Origin: Halobacteria archaeon HArc-gm2
GTDB taxonomy: Archaea; Halobacteriota; Halobacteria; Halobacteriales; Haloarculaceae
Direction of reading: 5' to 3'
Length of the DNA stretch: 64,000 bases
Assembly: GCA_025517465.1 (NCBI GenBank)
Contig: JAOPKE010000007.1
Span: 1-64,000, forward strand
Part shown: positions 16,285 to 24,738 of the stretch, one piece after another
Layout of the letters: every line of letters starts with the position of its first letter
How positions within the stretch are numbered: the first letter of the stretch is position 1
Position numbers and translations under genes: made by a program
Notes under the pieces: model-generated
The model's database searches: none
What the model saw: the letters and a program-made list of their open reading frames with translations, nothing else
Told to the model about the DNA's origin: nothing

Positions 16285-18174
16285 TTACTCCATCCGACGC
16301 TTCCGCCAGCGCAGCGTCAAGATCAGCAGTTCGAAGCCGACGATCAGGCCCGCGGTGACGGCCACGGCCTCGCTCTGGGGCAGCGCGAGCGCCTCGACGG
16401 TCTGGAGGCCCGGCGGGTTCGGGCTGGCGAAGTAGCCGACGACCAGCGCGAGGATCCAGTAGGGGACCCGGGCGCGGTTGACGACGTCCCAGACGCGGAC
16501 GTTCCGCGAGTAGTTGCGGACCCCGTAGGCCAGCAGTTCGAACAGCAGTATCAGGACGACGGCGGTGATGATCGGCGTCATCGGCCGCAGTTCGTTGAAC
16601 GCCAGCGTCGACTTGACGATGGCCGGGAACCGGTCGTAGTAGCTGCCGGGTAGCGGCGCCGCGCTGGCGAGGTAGCCCGCGGCGACGGCCAGCGCCCAGG
16701 CGTAGGGCCGCCGTTCGGCGAAGGCCGCCGGTGAGAACAGCGGCGAGTCGCTGTCGGTCCAGCGGAGCAAGAATAGCGTCCCCTCGAACAGGCCGATCAT
16801 CGTGACGGCGACCATCAGCGGCGCCATCCCGGTCGGGTCGGGGCTGAACACGAACGCCAGCGCACCGAACCCACCCCAGAAGTACAGCCGGCGGTCTTCG
16901 AGCCACCGCCGAGTGGTGACGCCCATCATGATGGCGAGCATCACGAGCAGCGGGATCTGGAAGACGATGGCGAAAAAGCCGATCATCAGGACGATGAGGT
17001 TGAACGTCTCCGTCAGGCCGAAGGCGATCTCGGCGGCCTGCTCACTGTAGTTCGTGAAGTACGAGAACATCGCCGGCAGGACGGCGAAGTAGGCGAACCC
17101 GACGCCGACGGTCGCGAGCACCAGGCTCGTCGGGACCGCCGCGAGGTAGTACCGGCGCTCGCGGGGGTAGAGTCCGGGGCGCATGAACCGGTAGGTCTGG
17201 TAGACGGCGACCGGGAGCGCGGCGATGATCCCGACCAGCGAGGCGACTTTCAGGCGTGCGAGCACGAGCGCGAGCGGGTGGTAGATCCGCGGGCTCACGG
17301 AGTCCGGGCACGCCTCGGTGACGGAGAGTCGCCCGCCCAGGAACGAACCCTCCAGGCAGGTCTGCTGGCCGGGGCCAAGGAAGGAGTACCAGAGGAAGTT
17401 GATCAGTTCGTCCGCGTAGAACAGTGTGATGGCGCCGACGCCGACCACGACGAGGCCGACGGCCATAAAGCGAAGGGCCATCTCCTCGACGTGTTCGGTG
17501 AGCGGCATCTCCTCGTCGTCGGGCGCCGTCGCGCCGCCGAGTGCGCCACCGCCACCACCGCCACCACCGCCGGCGCCGGCAGCGACTGGCTCGTGGCCAG
17601 CGGGGCCGCCGGGCGCCGCCTCGTTCCTGACTGCCGACGCCTCGCTGGGACCGATCTCGTACGCTTCGTCGTCCGCGTCGTCCTTGTCGTCGTCCGCGTC
17701 GTCCGCATCGTCGTCGTCGCCGTCGGCAGAACCGGACGGGTCGGCGGCGGTGATCTCGTCGCCGGTGACCTCGTCGGTATCGCTCTCGTCACCGCCGTCT
17801 CTCTCGTCGTCGGCACCTGCATCGGCCTCGGCGCTCTCGCCGTCACCCTCGGATTCGTCGTCACCGGACTCCTGTTTGACCTCCTCGACCCAGTCGGGCG
17901 GCTCTCTGCCCTCGGTGTAGTCGCTCGGGTCGCCCATCTTGCCGTCGAAGTCGATCGAGGACTGCTCCCGGTAGGAGTCCGAGGACTCCTCGGTGTCCTC
18001 TTCGACCTCGGTGTCGTTCGCGATCCCGGCGTCATTCTCGTTCCCGTCGTCGGCCTCCACTTCGGTATCGTCTCTGGCCCCGGCGTCGTCTCCGGGATCG
18101 TCGTCGGGATCGCCGCCGCTGGCACCCGCTGGCCCGTCGTCCTCGCCCGGCTCGGTGTCTCGGCGATCGCCCAT
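16285..18174 (-). CDS. tatCo: Twin-arginine translocase TatC, single-domain type with acidic extension
   Basis: This 629-residue protein carries one TatC domain. The first 215 residues are a very acidic, Asp/Glu/Ser-rich extension ending in a poly-Gly run. The TatC domain starts at MPLTEHVEEMALRF and contains the conserved cytoplasmic Glu of the first loop, PVAVYQTYRFMRPGLYPRERR and six membrane helices. Two or three extra C-terminal helices follow. TatC binds RR signal peptides and exports folded proteins, the main secretion route in haloarchaea. It is divergent from the doubled tatCt gene, matching the known haloarchaeal pair. The size of the acidic tail is larger than I recall for the family. 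Confidence 0.92.
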   Translation of the reverse strand: MGDRRDTEPGEDDGPAGASGGDPDDDPGDDAGARDDTEVEADDGNENDAGIANDTEVEEDTEESSDSYREQSSIDFDGKMGDPSDYTEGREPPDWVEEVKQESGDDESEGDGESAEADAGADDERDGGDESDTDEVTGDEITAADPSGSADGDDDDADDADDDKDDADDEAYEIGPSEASAVRNEAAPGGPAGHEPVAAGAGGGGGGGGGALGGATAPDDEEMPLTEHVEEMALRFMAVGLVVVGVGAITLFYADELINFLWYSFLGPGQQTCLEGSFLGGRLSVTEACPDSVSPRIYHPLALVLARLKVASLVGIIAALPVAVYQTYRFMRPGLYPRERRYYLAAVPTSLVLATVGVGFAYFAVLPAMFSYFTNYSEQAAEIAFGLTETFNLIVLMIGFFAIVFQIPLLVMLAIMMGVTTRRWLEDRRLYFWGGFGALAFVFSPDPTGMAPLMVAVTMIGLFEGTLFLLRWTDSDSPLFSPAAFAERRPYAWALAVAAGYLASAAPLPGSYYDRFPAIVKSTLAFNELRPMTPIITAVVLILLFELLAYGVRNYSRNVRVWDVVNRARVPYWILALVVGYFASPNPPGLQTVEALALPQSEAVAVTAGLIVGFELLILTLRWRKRRME

Positions 18175-18286
18175 CTGTCCCGGGTTTGGCTACTCGCTGT
18201 TGTAAACTTTCTTTTCCCGCGGCCCGGCGCGGACCGGAGTCCTGATGAACAAATTGATAACGGGCAGCGGGCTACCAACGGCAAAG
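18175..18286. promoter_or_regulatory. Divergent tatCo/tatCt promoter region
   Basis: Only about 110 bp separate the two likely starts. The minus-strand AAAGTTTAC at about 18205-18213 lies about 35 bp before the tatCo ATG, and the plus-strand ACAAATTGATAAC at about 18247-18259 lies about 30 bp before ATG 18287. The shared region suggests joint control. Confidence 0.5.
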
Positions 18287-20839
18287 ATGGCGAGTGGGCT
18301 CGACGAGGACACGATGCGGACGGTCCAGAGCGGTCGGGAGACCGCCGGGACCATGCTCCGGACCGCCCAGAAGCACCTGCAGAAGGTGTTCATCGTCTGG
18401 GTGGTCGTCCTGCTCGCGACCATCATGGTCCTGCAGAACTTCCTGTGGGAGCAACTCCGCCGCGACCTGCTGTACTCGAAGATGGACCTGACGACGTCGC
18501 AGGCCTCCGAGATCATCGCCGTGACGCCGTTCGACGTCATCCTGCTACAGGTGAAGATCGGCGCCGTCGCCGGGATACTCGTCGCGCTGCCGATCCTGAT
18601 CTATCTCAGCCGCGACGCGCTGCGCGAACGAGGGTACTGGCCCGGCGACGAGGTGGCGACGTGGAAGATCGGCGCCATCGGAGTCACCAGCCTCGCCCTG
18701 TTCGTCGGCGGCGTCGTGTACGCGTACGAACTGTTCTTCCCCCTGATGTTCGGCTTCCTTGCCGAGAACGCGCTGAACGCGGACTTCCAGCCCAACTACT
18801 CCATCGTGCTGTGGGTCCAGTTCATCGCGTTGCTGGGGATGTCGTTCGGGCTGGCGGCCCAGATGCCGCTGATGATGAGCGCGCTCAGCTACTCCGGCAT
18901 CGTCCCCTACGAGACGTTCCGGGACCGCTGGAAGTGGGCCGTCGTCGCCATCTTCGGCTTCGGCGCCCTGTTCTCGCCGCCGGACCCGTTCACGCAGATC
19001 ATGTGGGCCGCGCCGCTCGTGGGTCTGTACGCGATCAGTCTCGGCATCTCGAAGATGCTCGTCCAGGCCAAACGCGCCGGCGAGGAGGTCAGTGCCCGGT
19101 CGGTCGCCCGGACGCGCTGGAACAAACTCGCCGCCGCCGCGCTGGTCGTCGGCGCGCTCGTCACCTACGTCATCGCCTCGCCGGTCACGTTCGGGTACAT
19201 CCAGCGCTTTGCCGCCTGGTTCCCCTCGGACGAACTCACCGGCGACATCCAGCAACCGGCCTGGTTCGGCCTTCCCCCAGAGACGACCGCGCTGATCATC
19301 GGTGCGGCCTTCGGGCTGGTCGCGGCCGTCCTGGTGCTGTACTACTACATGATCCAGGAACTCGGCGTCGCCGCCGCCGAGGCCGGGAACTTCGGCGACC
19401 CGACCGCCATCGACGTCGGGGCGCTCTCGGCCGACGCGGTCCGGGCGGCCCCCCGCGAGGCCTTCGAGGAGATGGAGGAGTCCGAGGCGCTCAAGCTGGC
19501 CGACCAGGCCATGAGCGACGACGACACGGACAAGGCCCAGGCCATCCTCGACCGGTTCGACCAGATCCACGATGGTGACGCCGAGGCCGCCGAGGTCGGC
19601 GACGGCGTCGAGGGGCCAGCCGAACCCGAGGCCGAGGAGGAAGGCAGCGTCTTCACCGAGACCTCCGCGGGGATGCTCAACGCCTTCACGGAGGAGGAGA
19701 CCACCGAGGACGACATCGGCGGCTACTACCACGACCTGGCCTTTATCTTCGACTCGCTCACCTCGAAGGCCATCTGGTTCGTCGCGACGTTCATGATCGT
19801 CACGAGCGTCGTCTTCGTCTTCCTCTACTCGGGCATTCCCGGCGCCGGCGCCGCGGCGATGGCCGACGGCGGGACCGTCATCGCGGAGAACGGCACCGTC
19901 GTCGCCGAGGACGTCGACGTGCTCAACGAGGGCGTCACGGTCCTCTCTCGCAACGAGACGAGCGGACGGGCAGACGCCGTCGCGAGTAACGCCGTCCTGA
20001 CGACGCGGGAGGGGGCCGGGGACTCCGGGGCGAGACCGAGCACAGCCGTGCTGCAAAACGATTCCGTCCTGCTGTACAACGCGACGGTGACTGGCCAGAA
20101 CATCTCGGAGCCCGGAGGCCCCTACCGGATCGAGAACGCGACCGTGCTGGTCCAGCAAGAACCCGTCGTCGACACTACCTCTGGCATCGGCATCATCAAG
20201 AACGCCTTCGTCTCCCACCTCCCGCCGGAGATGCAAGAGGACGTCCGCTTCATCACGCTCCACCCCGTCGAGCACCTCATCTTCATCGTGAAGTTCTCGA
20301 CCATCATGGGCGCCATCTCCGTCGTGCCGCTCCTGCTGTACTTCGCCTGGCCCGCCATGGAGAAGCGGGGGCTCGTCGGCGGTGACCGGAACGTGCTCGG
20401 CGTGTGGGGCGGCACCGTCTTCCTCACCCTCATCGGCGGGAGCCTCATCGGGTTCCTCTACGTCGCGCCGACGGTCATCTCCTGGCTCGCCTACGACGTC
20501 CTCCAGGCGGACATGATCATCTCCTACCGCGTCGCCAAGTTCGGGTGGCTGGTGCTCATGTTCACCGTCGGCGTCGGCCTCCTCATCGAGGTGCCGGTGA
20601 CGATGCTGCTGTTCCACCGCGGCGGCATCGTCCCCTTCCAGACGCTCCAGGAGCGCTGGCGGACCATCACGCTGGGCGTGTTCGCTGCTTGTGCCCTGTT
20701 CTCACCGAAAGATATCTGGACGATGTTCCTTGTGGCCGTGCCGGTCACCATCTCCTTCCTGGTCGGCCTCGCTCTGCTGTGGATATACACCCTGGGCGGT
20801 CGGCGCGCGCCCAAGGCCAGCCGGAAGGCCGCGGACTGA
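18287..20839 (+). CDS. tatCt: Doubled TatC translocase subunit (two fused TatC domains)
   Basis: This protein of about 850 residues has two TatC domains, the form known only in haloarchaea. ATG 18287 is preferred to 18245 because an AT-rich promoter-like box lies between them. Domain 1 spans roughly residues 30-340 (with REREGYWPG-like RERGYWPGDEV and the RAKR loop). An acidic linker of about 130 residues follows. Domain 2 has AMEKRGLVGGDRN and continues to the end. A pair of extracellular stretches rich in NGT/NET may be glycosylated. It works with TatA and TatCo to export RR-signal proteins such as the NirK and GH5 enzymes encoded in this window. Confidence 0.93.
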   Translation: MASGLDEDTMRTVQSGRETAGTMLRTAQKHLQKVFIVWVVVLLATIMVLQNFLWEQLRRDLLYSKMDLTTSQASEIIAVTPFDVILLQVKIGAVAGILVALPILIYLSRDALRERGYWPGDEVATWKIGAIGVTSLALFVGGVVYAYELFFPLMFGFLAENALNADFQPNYSIVLWVQFIALLGMSFGLAAQMPLMMSALSYSGIVPYETFRDRWKWAVVAIFGFGALFSPPDPFTQIMWAAPLVGLYAISLGISKMLVQAKRAGEEVSARSVARTRWNKLAAAALVVGALVTYVIASPVTFGYIQRFAAWFPSDELTGDIQQPAWFGLPPETTALIIGAAFGLVAAVLVLYYYMIQELGVAAAEAGNFGDPTAIDVGALSADAVRAAPREAFEEMEESEALKLADQAMSDDDTDKAQAILDRFDQIHDGDAEAAEVGDGVEGPAEPEAEEEGSVFTETSAGMLNAFTEEETTEDDIGGYYHDLAFIFDSLTSKAIWFVATFMIVTSVVFVFLYSGIPGAGAAAMADGGTVIAENGTVVAEDVDVLNEGVTVLSRNETSGRADAVASNAVLTTREGAGDSGARPSTAVLQNDSVLLYNATVTGQNISEPGGPYRIENATVLVQQEPVVDTTSGIGIIKNAFVSHLPPEMQEDVRFITLHPVEHLIFIVKFSTIMGAISVVPLLLYFAWPAMEKRGLVGGDRNVLGVWGGTVFLTLIGGSLIGFLYVAPTVISWLAYDVLQADMIISYRVAKFGWLVLMFTVGVGLLIEVPVTMLLFHRGGIVPFQTLQERWRTITLGVFAACALFSPKDIWTMFLVAVPVTISFLVGLALLWIYTLGGRRAPKASRKAAD

Positions 20840-20920
20840 GGACTGAGAGTTTTTCACCACATCTCGACTGAGTCGAATACCTTCTCCGATAGCCGATGAA
20901 CCGGCCAATCCCCTGGCGGA

Positions 20921-21033
20921 CTGAAAGGGCGAGGCGGGCTGGAGGAAGCCCGACGACGCAAGCACTGGAACGCAGTGAAGCGCGCAGCGAGCCGCGCGAG
21001 TCCAGCCCGCCGAGGGCTTTCTTCTGTTGGCGG
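20921..21033 (+). repeat. R repeat copy R5
   Basis: The element begins GGCGGACTGAAAGGGCGAGG, contains the GCAAGCACTGG and GCGCGCAGCGAGCC boxes, and ends CGAGGGCTTTC followed by TGTTGGCGG. The arm GGGCTGGA pairs with TCCAGCCC. A five-T run lies before it, after the tatCt stop. It fills most of the gap up to the RHH gene. Confidence 0.85.
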
Positions 21034-21120
21034 TGATTCTGTCGACGTTCTACCTATTCTCTCCAGCACTTCCCTACACAGATCGCATCCCATATTACCG
21101 AGAGGCTACCTGGAGAAGAC

Positions 21121-21318
21121 ATGCCGAAGATTAGTGTGGAGATTCCCGGGGAACTCCTGAACGACCTGGACCGCCACGTCGGCGACGACGGGAAGTTCGT
21201 CAACCGGAGCGACGCCATCCGGGCCTCGATCCGCAAGAACCTGGACATCCTCGACGAGATAGACGACCGACACGGTCGGCTCGAAGACGACGAAACGGAG
21301 GTGGCCGAAGATGAGTGA
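21121..21318 (+). CDS. Ribbon-helix-helix (CopG-type) regulator
   Basis: This 65-residue protein has the ribbon strand PKISVEIPGELLNDLDR and the helix-turn-helix part NRSDAIRASIRKNLD, followed by an acidic tail. Such proteins bind DNA as dimers. It overlaps the next gene by 8 bp (start at 21311, stop at 21318), so it probably regulates or is coregulated with the queuosine-precursor transporter. There is no toxin gene beside it, so a toxin-antitoxin role is less likely. Confidence 0.88.
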   Translation: MPKISVEIPGELLNDLDRHVGDDGKFVNRSDAIRASIRKNLDILDEIDDRHGRLEDDETEVAEDE

Positions 21319-22033
21319 CGCCACCGCGTCCGCGACGACGGCACGCGCGCCCTCGATGTCGCCGCTGCAGGTGGGGCTCGTCGGGCTGTTCGTCACGGCG
21401 CTCGTGACCGCACAGGTGACCGCGGCGAAGGTGCTCATGTTCGCGCTACCGTTCTCGCTTCCCGTGGTCGGTAACGCGCTCATCCTCCCCGGGGCGGCGC
21501 TGGCGTACGCGCTGACGTTCTTCGCCTCGGACTGTATCGCCGAACTGTACGGCAAGCGAAACGCGCAGGTGGTGGTCAACGTCGGCTTCGCGATGAACTT
21601 CGTCCTGCTGGGGCTGGTCTGGACGACGATACTGGCCCCCGTCTTCCCCGACTCGCCGGTCGCCGCGGACACGTTCCGCTCCGTGATGGCGCCGAGCACG
21701 GGCGTCGTCGTCGGGAGCCTGCTGGCCTACGTCGTGAGCCAGAACCTCGACGTCCTGACCTTCCACGCCCTGCGGGAGCGGACCGACGGTCGCGCCCTCT
21801 GGTTGCGCAACATCGGGTCGACCACCACGAGCCAGCTCGTCGACACGGTGATATTCATCGGTGTCGCCTTCGTCCTCTTTCAGGGAATGGGACTCGCCAC
21901 CGCCGTCTCGCTCGGCGTCGGCCAGTACCTCCTCAAGTTCGCCGTCGCACTGCTGGACACCCCGTTCGTCTACGGCGTCGTCGAACTGGCGAAACGGACC
22001 GACGCGACCGTCGTCCCGGCGCGAGCGGACTGA
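21311..22033 (+). CDS. yhhQ: Queuosine/archaeosine precursor transporter, YhhQ family
   Basis: This 240-residue protein has six to seven membrane helices and matches the YhhQ/DUF165 family: TAQVTAAKV, FFASDCIAELYGKRNAQ, and LRNIGSTTTSQLVDTVIFI. In bacteria YhhQ imports preQ0/preQ1; in archaea the likely cargo is the precursor of archaeosine, the modified base at tRNA position 15. Overlap with the RHH gene implies coupled translation. No tgt or arcS gene lies in this window. Confidence 0.9.
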   Translation: MSDATASATTARAPSMSPLQVGLVGLFVTALVTAQVTAAKVLMFALPFSLPVVGNALILPGAALAYALTFFASDCIAELYGKRNAQVVVNVGFAMNFVLLGLVWTTILAPVFPDSPVAADTFRSVMAPSTGVVVGSLLAYVVSQNLDVLTFHALRERTDGRALWLRNIGSTTTSQLVDTVIFIGVAFVLFQGMGLATAVSLGVGQYLLKFAVALLDTPFVYGVVELAKRTDATVVPARAD

Positions 22034-22072
22034 CAGACGCTCTGAGGACTCTTCTCTCCATCTCTCAGCTGC

Positions 22073-22663
22073 TCACTCGCTCTCACCCTGGTCCCGCCCC
22101 AGGTCGTAGAACTCCTCGTTCGGCCGCACGTCCGCGAGGTGTGCCAGCCGGTTCGAGAGGGCGAAGAAGGCCGCGACGCTGCCGATATCCCAGATAGCCC
22201 GCCGGCTGAAGCCGTGGTCTTCCAGGCGCTCGAAGTCTCCTTCGCCGACCTCGGCCGGTCGTTCGGTCAGTTTCACCGCGAAGTCGAGCATCGCGCGGTG
22301 GGCGTCGCCGACGTTCGCCGTCCGGTGGTTCGTCGCGAGTTGCTCGGCGAGGTGGGGGTCCTCTGCGTAGATGCGACACAGCGCGCCGTGGGCGACGACG
22401 CAGTAGAGACAGTCGTTCGCGCCGCTGACGGCGACGACGATCATCTCCACCTCTTCGCGTTCGAGCTCGGTCCACTCGACCAGCGCGTCGTGATAGGCGA
22501 AGAAGGCCCGGAAGTGCGAGGGGCGGTATGCCAGCGCCCTGAAGACGTTCGGTGTGAAGCCCGCTCGCTCCGTCTCTTCCTCGATGCGCTCCCGGAGGTC
22601 GTCCGGAAGGTCGTCGACGTCGGGGACCTCGAATCGTCGCATCGCTGGCTCAGAGTTTGGCAT
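22073..22663 (-). CDS. AhpD-like carboxymuconolactone decarboxylase family protein
   Basis: This protein of 189-196 residues belongs to the peroxidase-related AhpD-like family. The redox motif CLYCVVAHGA has the CxxC and downstream His at about residues 85-94. GFTPNVFRALAYRPSHFRAFFAYHDAL-type wording is seen through the TPNVFRALAYRP and HDALVEW segments. The family reduces peroxides or acts as a disulfide reductase; the electron donor is unknown. ATG 22642 (MRRFEVPD) is an equally likely start. It is convergent with yhhQ. Confidence 0.88.
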   Translation of the reverse strand: MPNSEPAMRRFEVPDVDDLPDDLRERIEEETERAGFTPNVFRALAYRPSHFRAFFAYHDALVEWTELEREEVEMIVVAVSGANDCLYCVVAHGALCRIYAEDPHLAEQLATNHRTANVGDAHRAMLDFAVKLTERPAEVGEGDFERLEDHGFSRRAIWDIGSVAAFFALSNRLAHLADVRPNEEFYDLGRDQGESE

Positions 22664-22749
22664 ATGGTGGCAGACGACGCGATTCGAAAAGAGTGTTAGC
22701 CTGCTGTCGGTAGAAAATGCGAATTAGCAACCGCGACAACGAGACGCGA

Positions 22750-22872
22750 GAACAGTCCGAAAGCCCCGACCGGCTCCGCTCCCGCGGCCCCTCTGCGCTC
22801 CTCGCTCGTTTCACTCGCTGCGGTGCTTGTGGGACCGGGGTTCGCGTAGCCGGTCGCCCCTTTCAGTCCCGC
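22750..22872 (-). repeat. R repeat copy R6 (minus orientation)
   Basis: On the minus strand it begins GGCGGGACTGAAAGGGG, contains AAGCACCGCAGCGAGTG and GAGGAGCGCAGAGG boxes, and ends GGGGCTTTCGGACTGTT. The arm GACCGGCT pairs with AGCCGGTC. It lies between two tandem minus-strand genes. The remaining spacer (22664-22749) shows no gene. Confidence 0.8.
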
Positions 22873-22914
22873 CCACGGCGGTTAATACGTCGTCGAGTTT
22901 CTGGCTGGATCGGC

Positions 22915-23694
22915 TCAATACCCGTCCAGCGGCTGTGCGAAGCCGAAGTTCGGCTTGACGTCGTCGACGCGGACCGTCAGCGTCTCGCCCGCCTCGGTGC
23001 CGCCGACGAAGAGGGTGTAGCCCTCGACCTTGGCGATGCCGTCGCCCTCGCTGCCGACGTCCTCGATGGTCACTTCCAGTTCGTCGCCCTCGCGGACCGG
23101 CGCGGTGAGGAAGCCCTTGCCGACGAGGTAGAGCTCGGAGGAGGCGTCGCGGGAGGCGTCGGGACGGACCTCGCGGACGTACTCGAACTCCCCTTCGACG
23201 CGTTCTTTCAGGTCGTCGAGGTCGCGCCCGTCGAACACCTTCGCGGCGAAGTCGCCGCCGCTGCCGAGCACGTGCAGGGCGACGTCGAACGCCTGGCTCG
23301 CCAGGTGGACCGACCGGGCGTGGTCGAGGTCGTAGTCGCCAGACATGTTCGGTGCCATGTCGGAGATGACGGTATCGGCCTCGCCGACGATGTCGATAAC
23401 CTCGTCGACGGTGTCCGCGTCGGTCATGTCGCCGCGGACGTACTCGATGGCGGCGCCGTGGTCGTCGTCCAGTTCGTCGATGCGCTGGCGGTCGACGCCG
23501 ACGACGGTGCCCCCGTCGCCGACGCGCTCGGCCGCGACCTGGAGCCACCCGCCGGGGGCAGCGCCCAGGTCGACGACGGTGCCGCCCTCGCCGAGCAACC
23601 CGGCCGTCTCGTCGAGTTGCTCCAGCTTGTAGGCCGAGCGGGCGCGATACCCCTCCTGCTTGGCCCTGTTGTAGTAGTCGTCTTTCCCAGACAT
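22915..23694 (-). CDS. rlmE: 23S rRNA uridine-2'-O-methyltransferase RlmE with TRAM domain
   Basis: This is a 259-residue FtsJ/RlmE methyltransferase. The start MSGKDDYYNRAKQEGYRARS is typical, with the catalytic Lys of YRARSAYKL (K), the SAM motif VDLGAAPGGWLQVA, and the catalytic Asp in SDMAPNMSG. Residues 200-259 form a TRAM RNA-binding domain (VREGDELEVTIEDVGSEGDG), an addition common in archaeal RlmE. It methylates the ribose of a uridine in the A-loop of 23S rRNA. It is a single gene ending 45 bp after R6. Confidence 0.95.
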   Translation of the reverse strand: MSGKDDYYNRAKQEGYRARSAYKLEQLDETAGLLGEGGTVVDLGAAPGGWLQVAAERVGDGGTVVGVDRQRIDELDDDHGAAIEYVRGDMTDADTVDEVIDIVGEADTVISDMAPNMSGDYDLDHARSVHLASQAFDVALHVLGSGGDFAAKVFDGRDLDDLKERVEGEFEYVREVRPDASRDASSELYLVGKGFLTAPVREGDELEVTIEDVGSEGDGIAKVEGYTLFVGGTEAGETLTVRVDDVKPNFGFAQPLDGY

Positions 23695-23754
23695 ATCCGT
23701 TGCTCGCAGTAATTCACGGATGGCTTTACCGGTGTCGTTCGAGCGAAAGCCGCG

Positions 23755-24426
23755 TCATCCCTCGTCGAACCATCGCTCGACGTCCGCGTGAAACTCCTGT
23801 ACCGTGTTCTGGTGGAACTGTCCGAGAAAACAGAGTGGATGACGCCGTTCACGCGCGTTCGTGTGCCGGAGAAAACGGGTCGGCTCCCGGAGACCGCTGT
23901 CGTTGACGAATGCATCCCGGTCGAAGACGACGTGATACCCACCGAAGTTCCCGAGTTCTCCCGCTCGTTCGAAGGTGAGACAGGAGAACCCCCCGTGCTG
24001 GAAATCGGTCCGAAGTCCTCTGAGAAAGCTCAGCTTTCGCCCGTAGTACGACGCGATCTCTTCTGATCCGGTGGTAAAGTCGCTGCTCTGGAACGTGACA
24101 CCGTCTTCCGTGTGGCAGTTGACGAGAACGCGGATCGTCTCGTTGAACGAATAGACCGACGCGAGGTAATTGTGCACCAGCCGTAACGCTTCGAACCCCT
24201 CGTCTTCTCTCCTGTCCCGGTGGCAGATGAACACCGGATTCGTGGCGAGATCGCCGTCGATGTACTCGTCTATCTCGAGGTAATTCTGGTCGACCGTCCG
24301 CTTTGCCACACTCAGACGGATGGCGTCCTCGTCACCGAGCCCAGTCGAAGGTGTCACCGCCGTCCCGAGGATGGTCTGGAGTTCGAACTCGAACTCCGGA
24401 GAATCATCGACAGACACGCAACACAC
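23755..24426 (-). CDS. Unknown protein with HEPN-like RxxxxH motif
   Basis: This protein of 223 residues (GTG start) has lower GC and a different amino-acid balance from its neighbours (more Phe, Asn and His), suggesting transfer. I recognise no named family. A helix at about 78-105 (FEALRLVHNYLASVYSFNET) is followed by a second helical segment at 123-145 with FLRGLRTDFQHGGF. That stretch contains Arg139-x4-His144, the motif of HEPN RNases. A beta-rich C-terminal part ends DVERWFDEG. Its first codon directly follows the stop of a 38-codon ORF, and an orphan DNA methylase gene is upstream. A HEPN-type toxin or defence RNase is an inference only. Confidence 0.75.
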   Translation of the reverse strand: MCCVSVDDSPEFEFELQTILGTAVTPSTGLGDEDAIRLSVAKRTVDQNYLEIDEYIDGDLATNPVFICHRDRREDEGFEALRLVHNYLASVYSFNETIRVLVNCHTEDGVTFQSSDFTTGSEEIASYYGRKLSFLRGLRTDFQHGGFSCLTFERAGELGNFGGYHVVFDRDAFVNDSGLREPTRFLRHTNARERRHPLCFLGQFHQNTVQEFHADVERWFDEG

Positions 24427-24543
24427 CTACTCGCAATCGTCGTCGAATTCGACGGCCAGGAGTGCGCGCCTGGCTGTCTCCACGTCGCCACCCACAGCGG
24501 CCGCGACTTTTTCCGCGGTCGGTGCATCCCCTTTCTGAACCAT
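24427..24543 (-). CDS. Possible small protein upstream of the HEPN-like gene (38 aa)
   Basis: An ATG ORF of 38 codons (MVQKGDAPTAEKVAAAVGG, then DVETARRALLAVEF) ends in TAG immediately before the GTG of the next gene. The sequence looks like one small helical bundle similar to a helix-turn-helix half. Perfect abutment suggests an operon. If the larger protein is a toxin this could be its antitoxin, but there is no sequence proof. Confidence 0.45.
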   Translation of the reverse strand: MVQKGDAPTAEKVAAAVGGDVETARRALLAVEFDDDCE

Positions 24544-24656
24544 TCTGTGTGAAATTAGATCAGCCGCCGAAATAAGTGTTCGGCTCGTCACCGACTCGGG
24601 CGGCAGAACCAGCAGACCGGGCGTCCCGAGGGGTAGTAGCTGTTTTTGTCCGTCTC

Positions 24657-24738
24657 ATAGTGGTCGTTGTAAGCCCTTACCGGCGTTCGACGTGGCCGGT
24701 ACCGTCGGACGCCGGCAAAAAGATACAACGACCACTAT
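24657..24738. mobile_element. M2: palindromic MITE-like element, 82 bp
   Basis: The 15-bp terminal inverted repeats are ATAGTGGTCGTTGTA and its perfect complement. Relative to M1 one G-C pair is swapped on both arms, so pairing is kept. The inside is a second hairpin, CCGGCGTTCGACG with CGTCGGACGCCGG. The flanks are TC and CA. The right edge supplies the last base of the methylase TGA stop. Confidence 0.75.

Noticed and set aside
21121-22033. RHH regulator plus neighbour as a toxin-antitoxin pair
   Set aside because: The partner is a clear YhhQ-type membrane transporter, not a toxin; a regulatory role is simpler.
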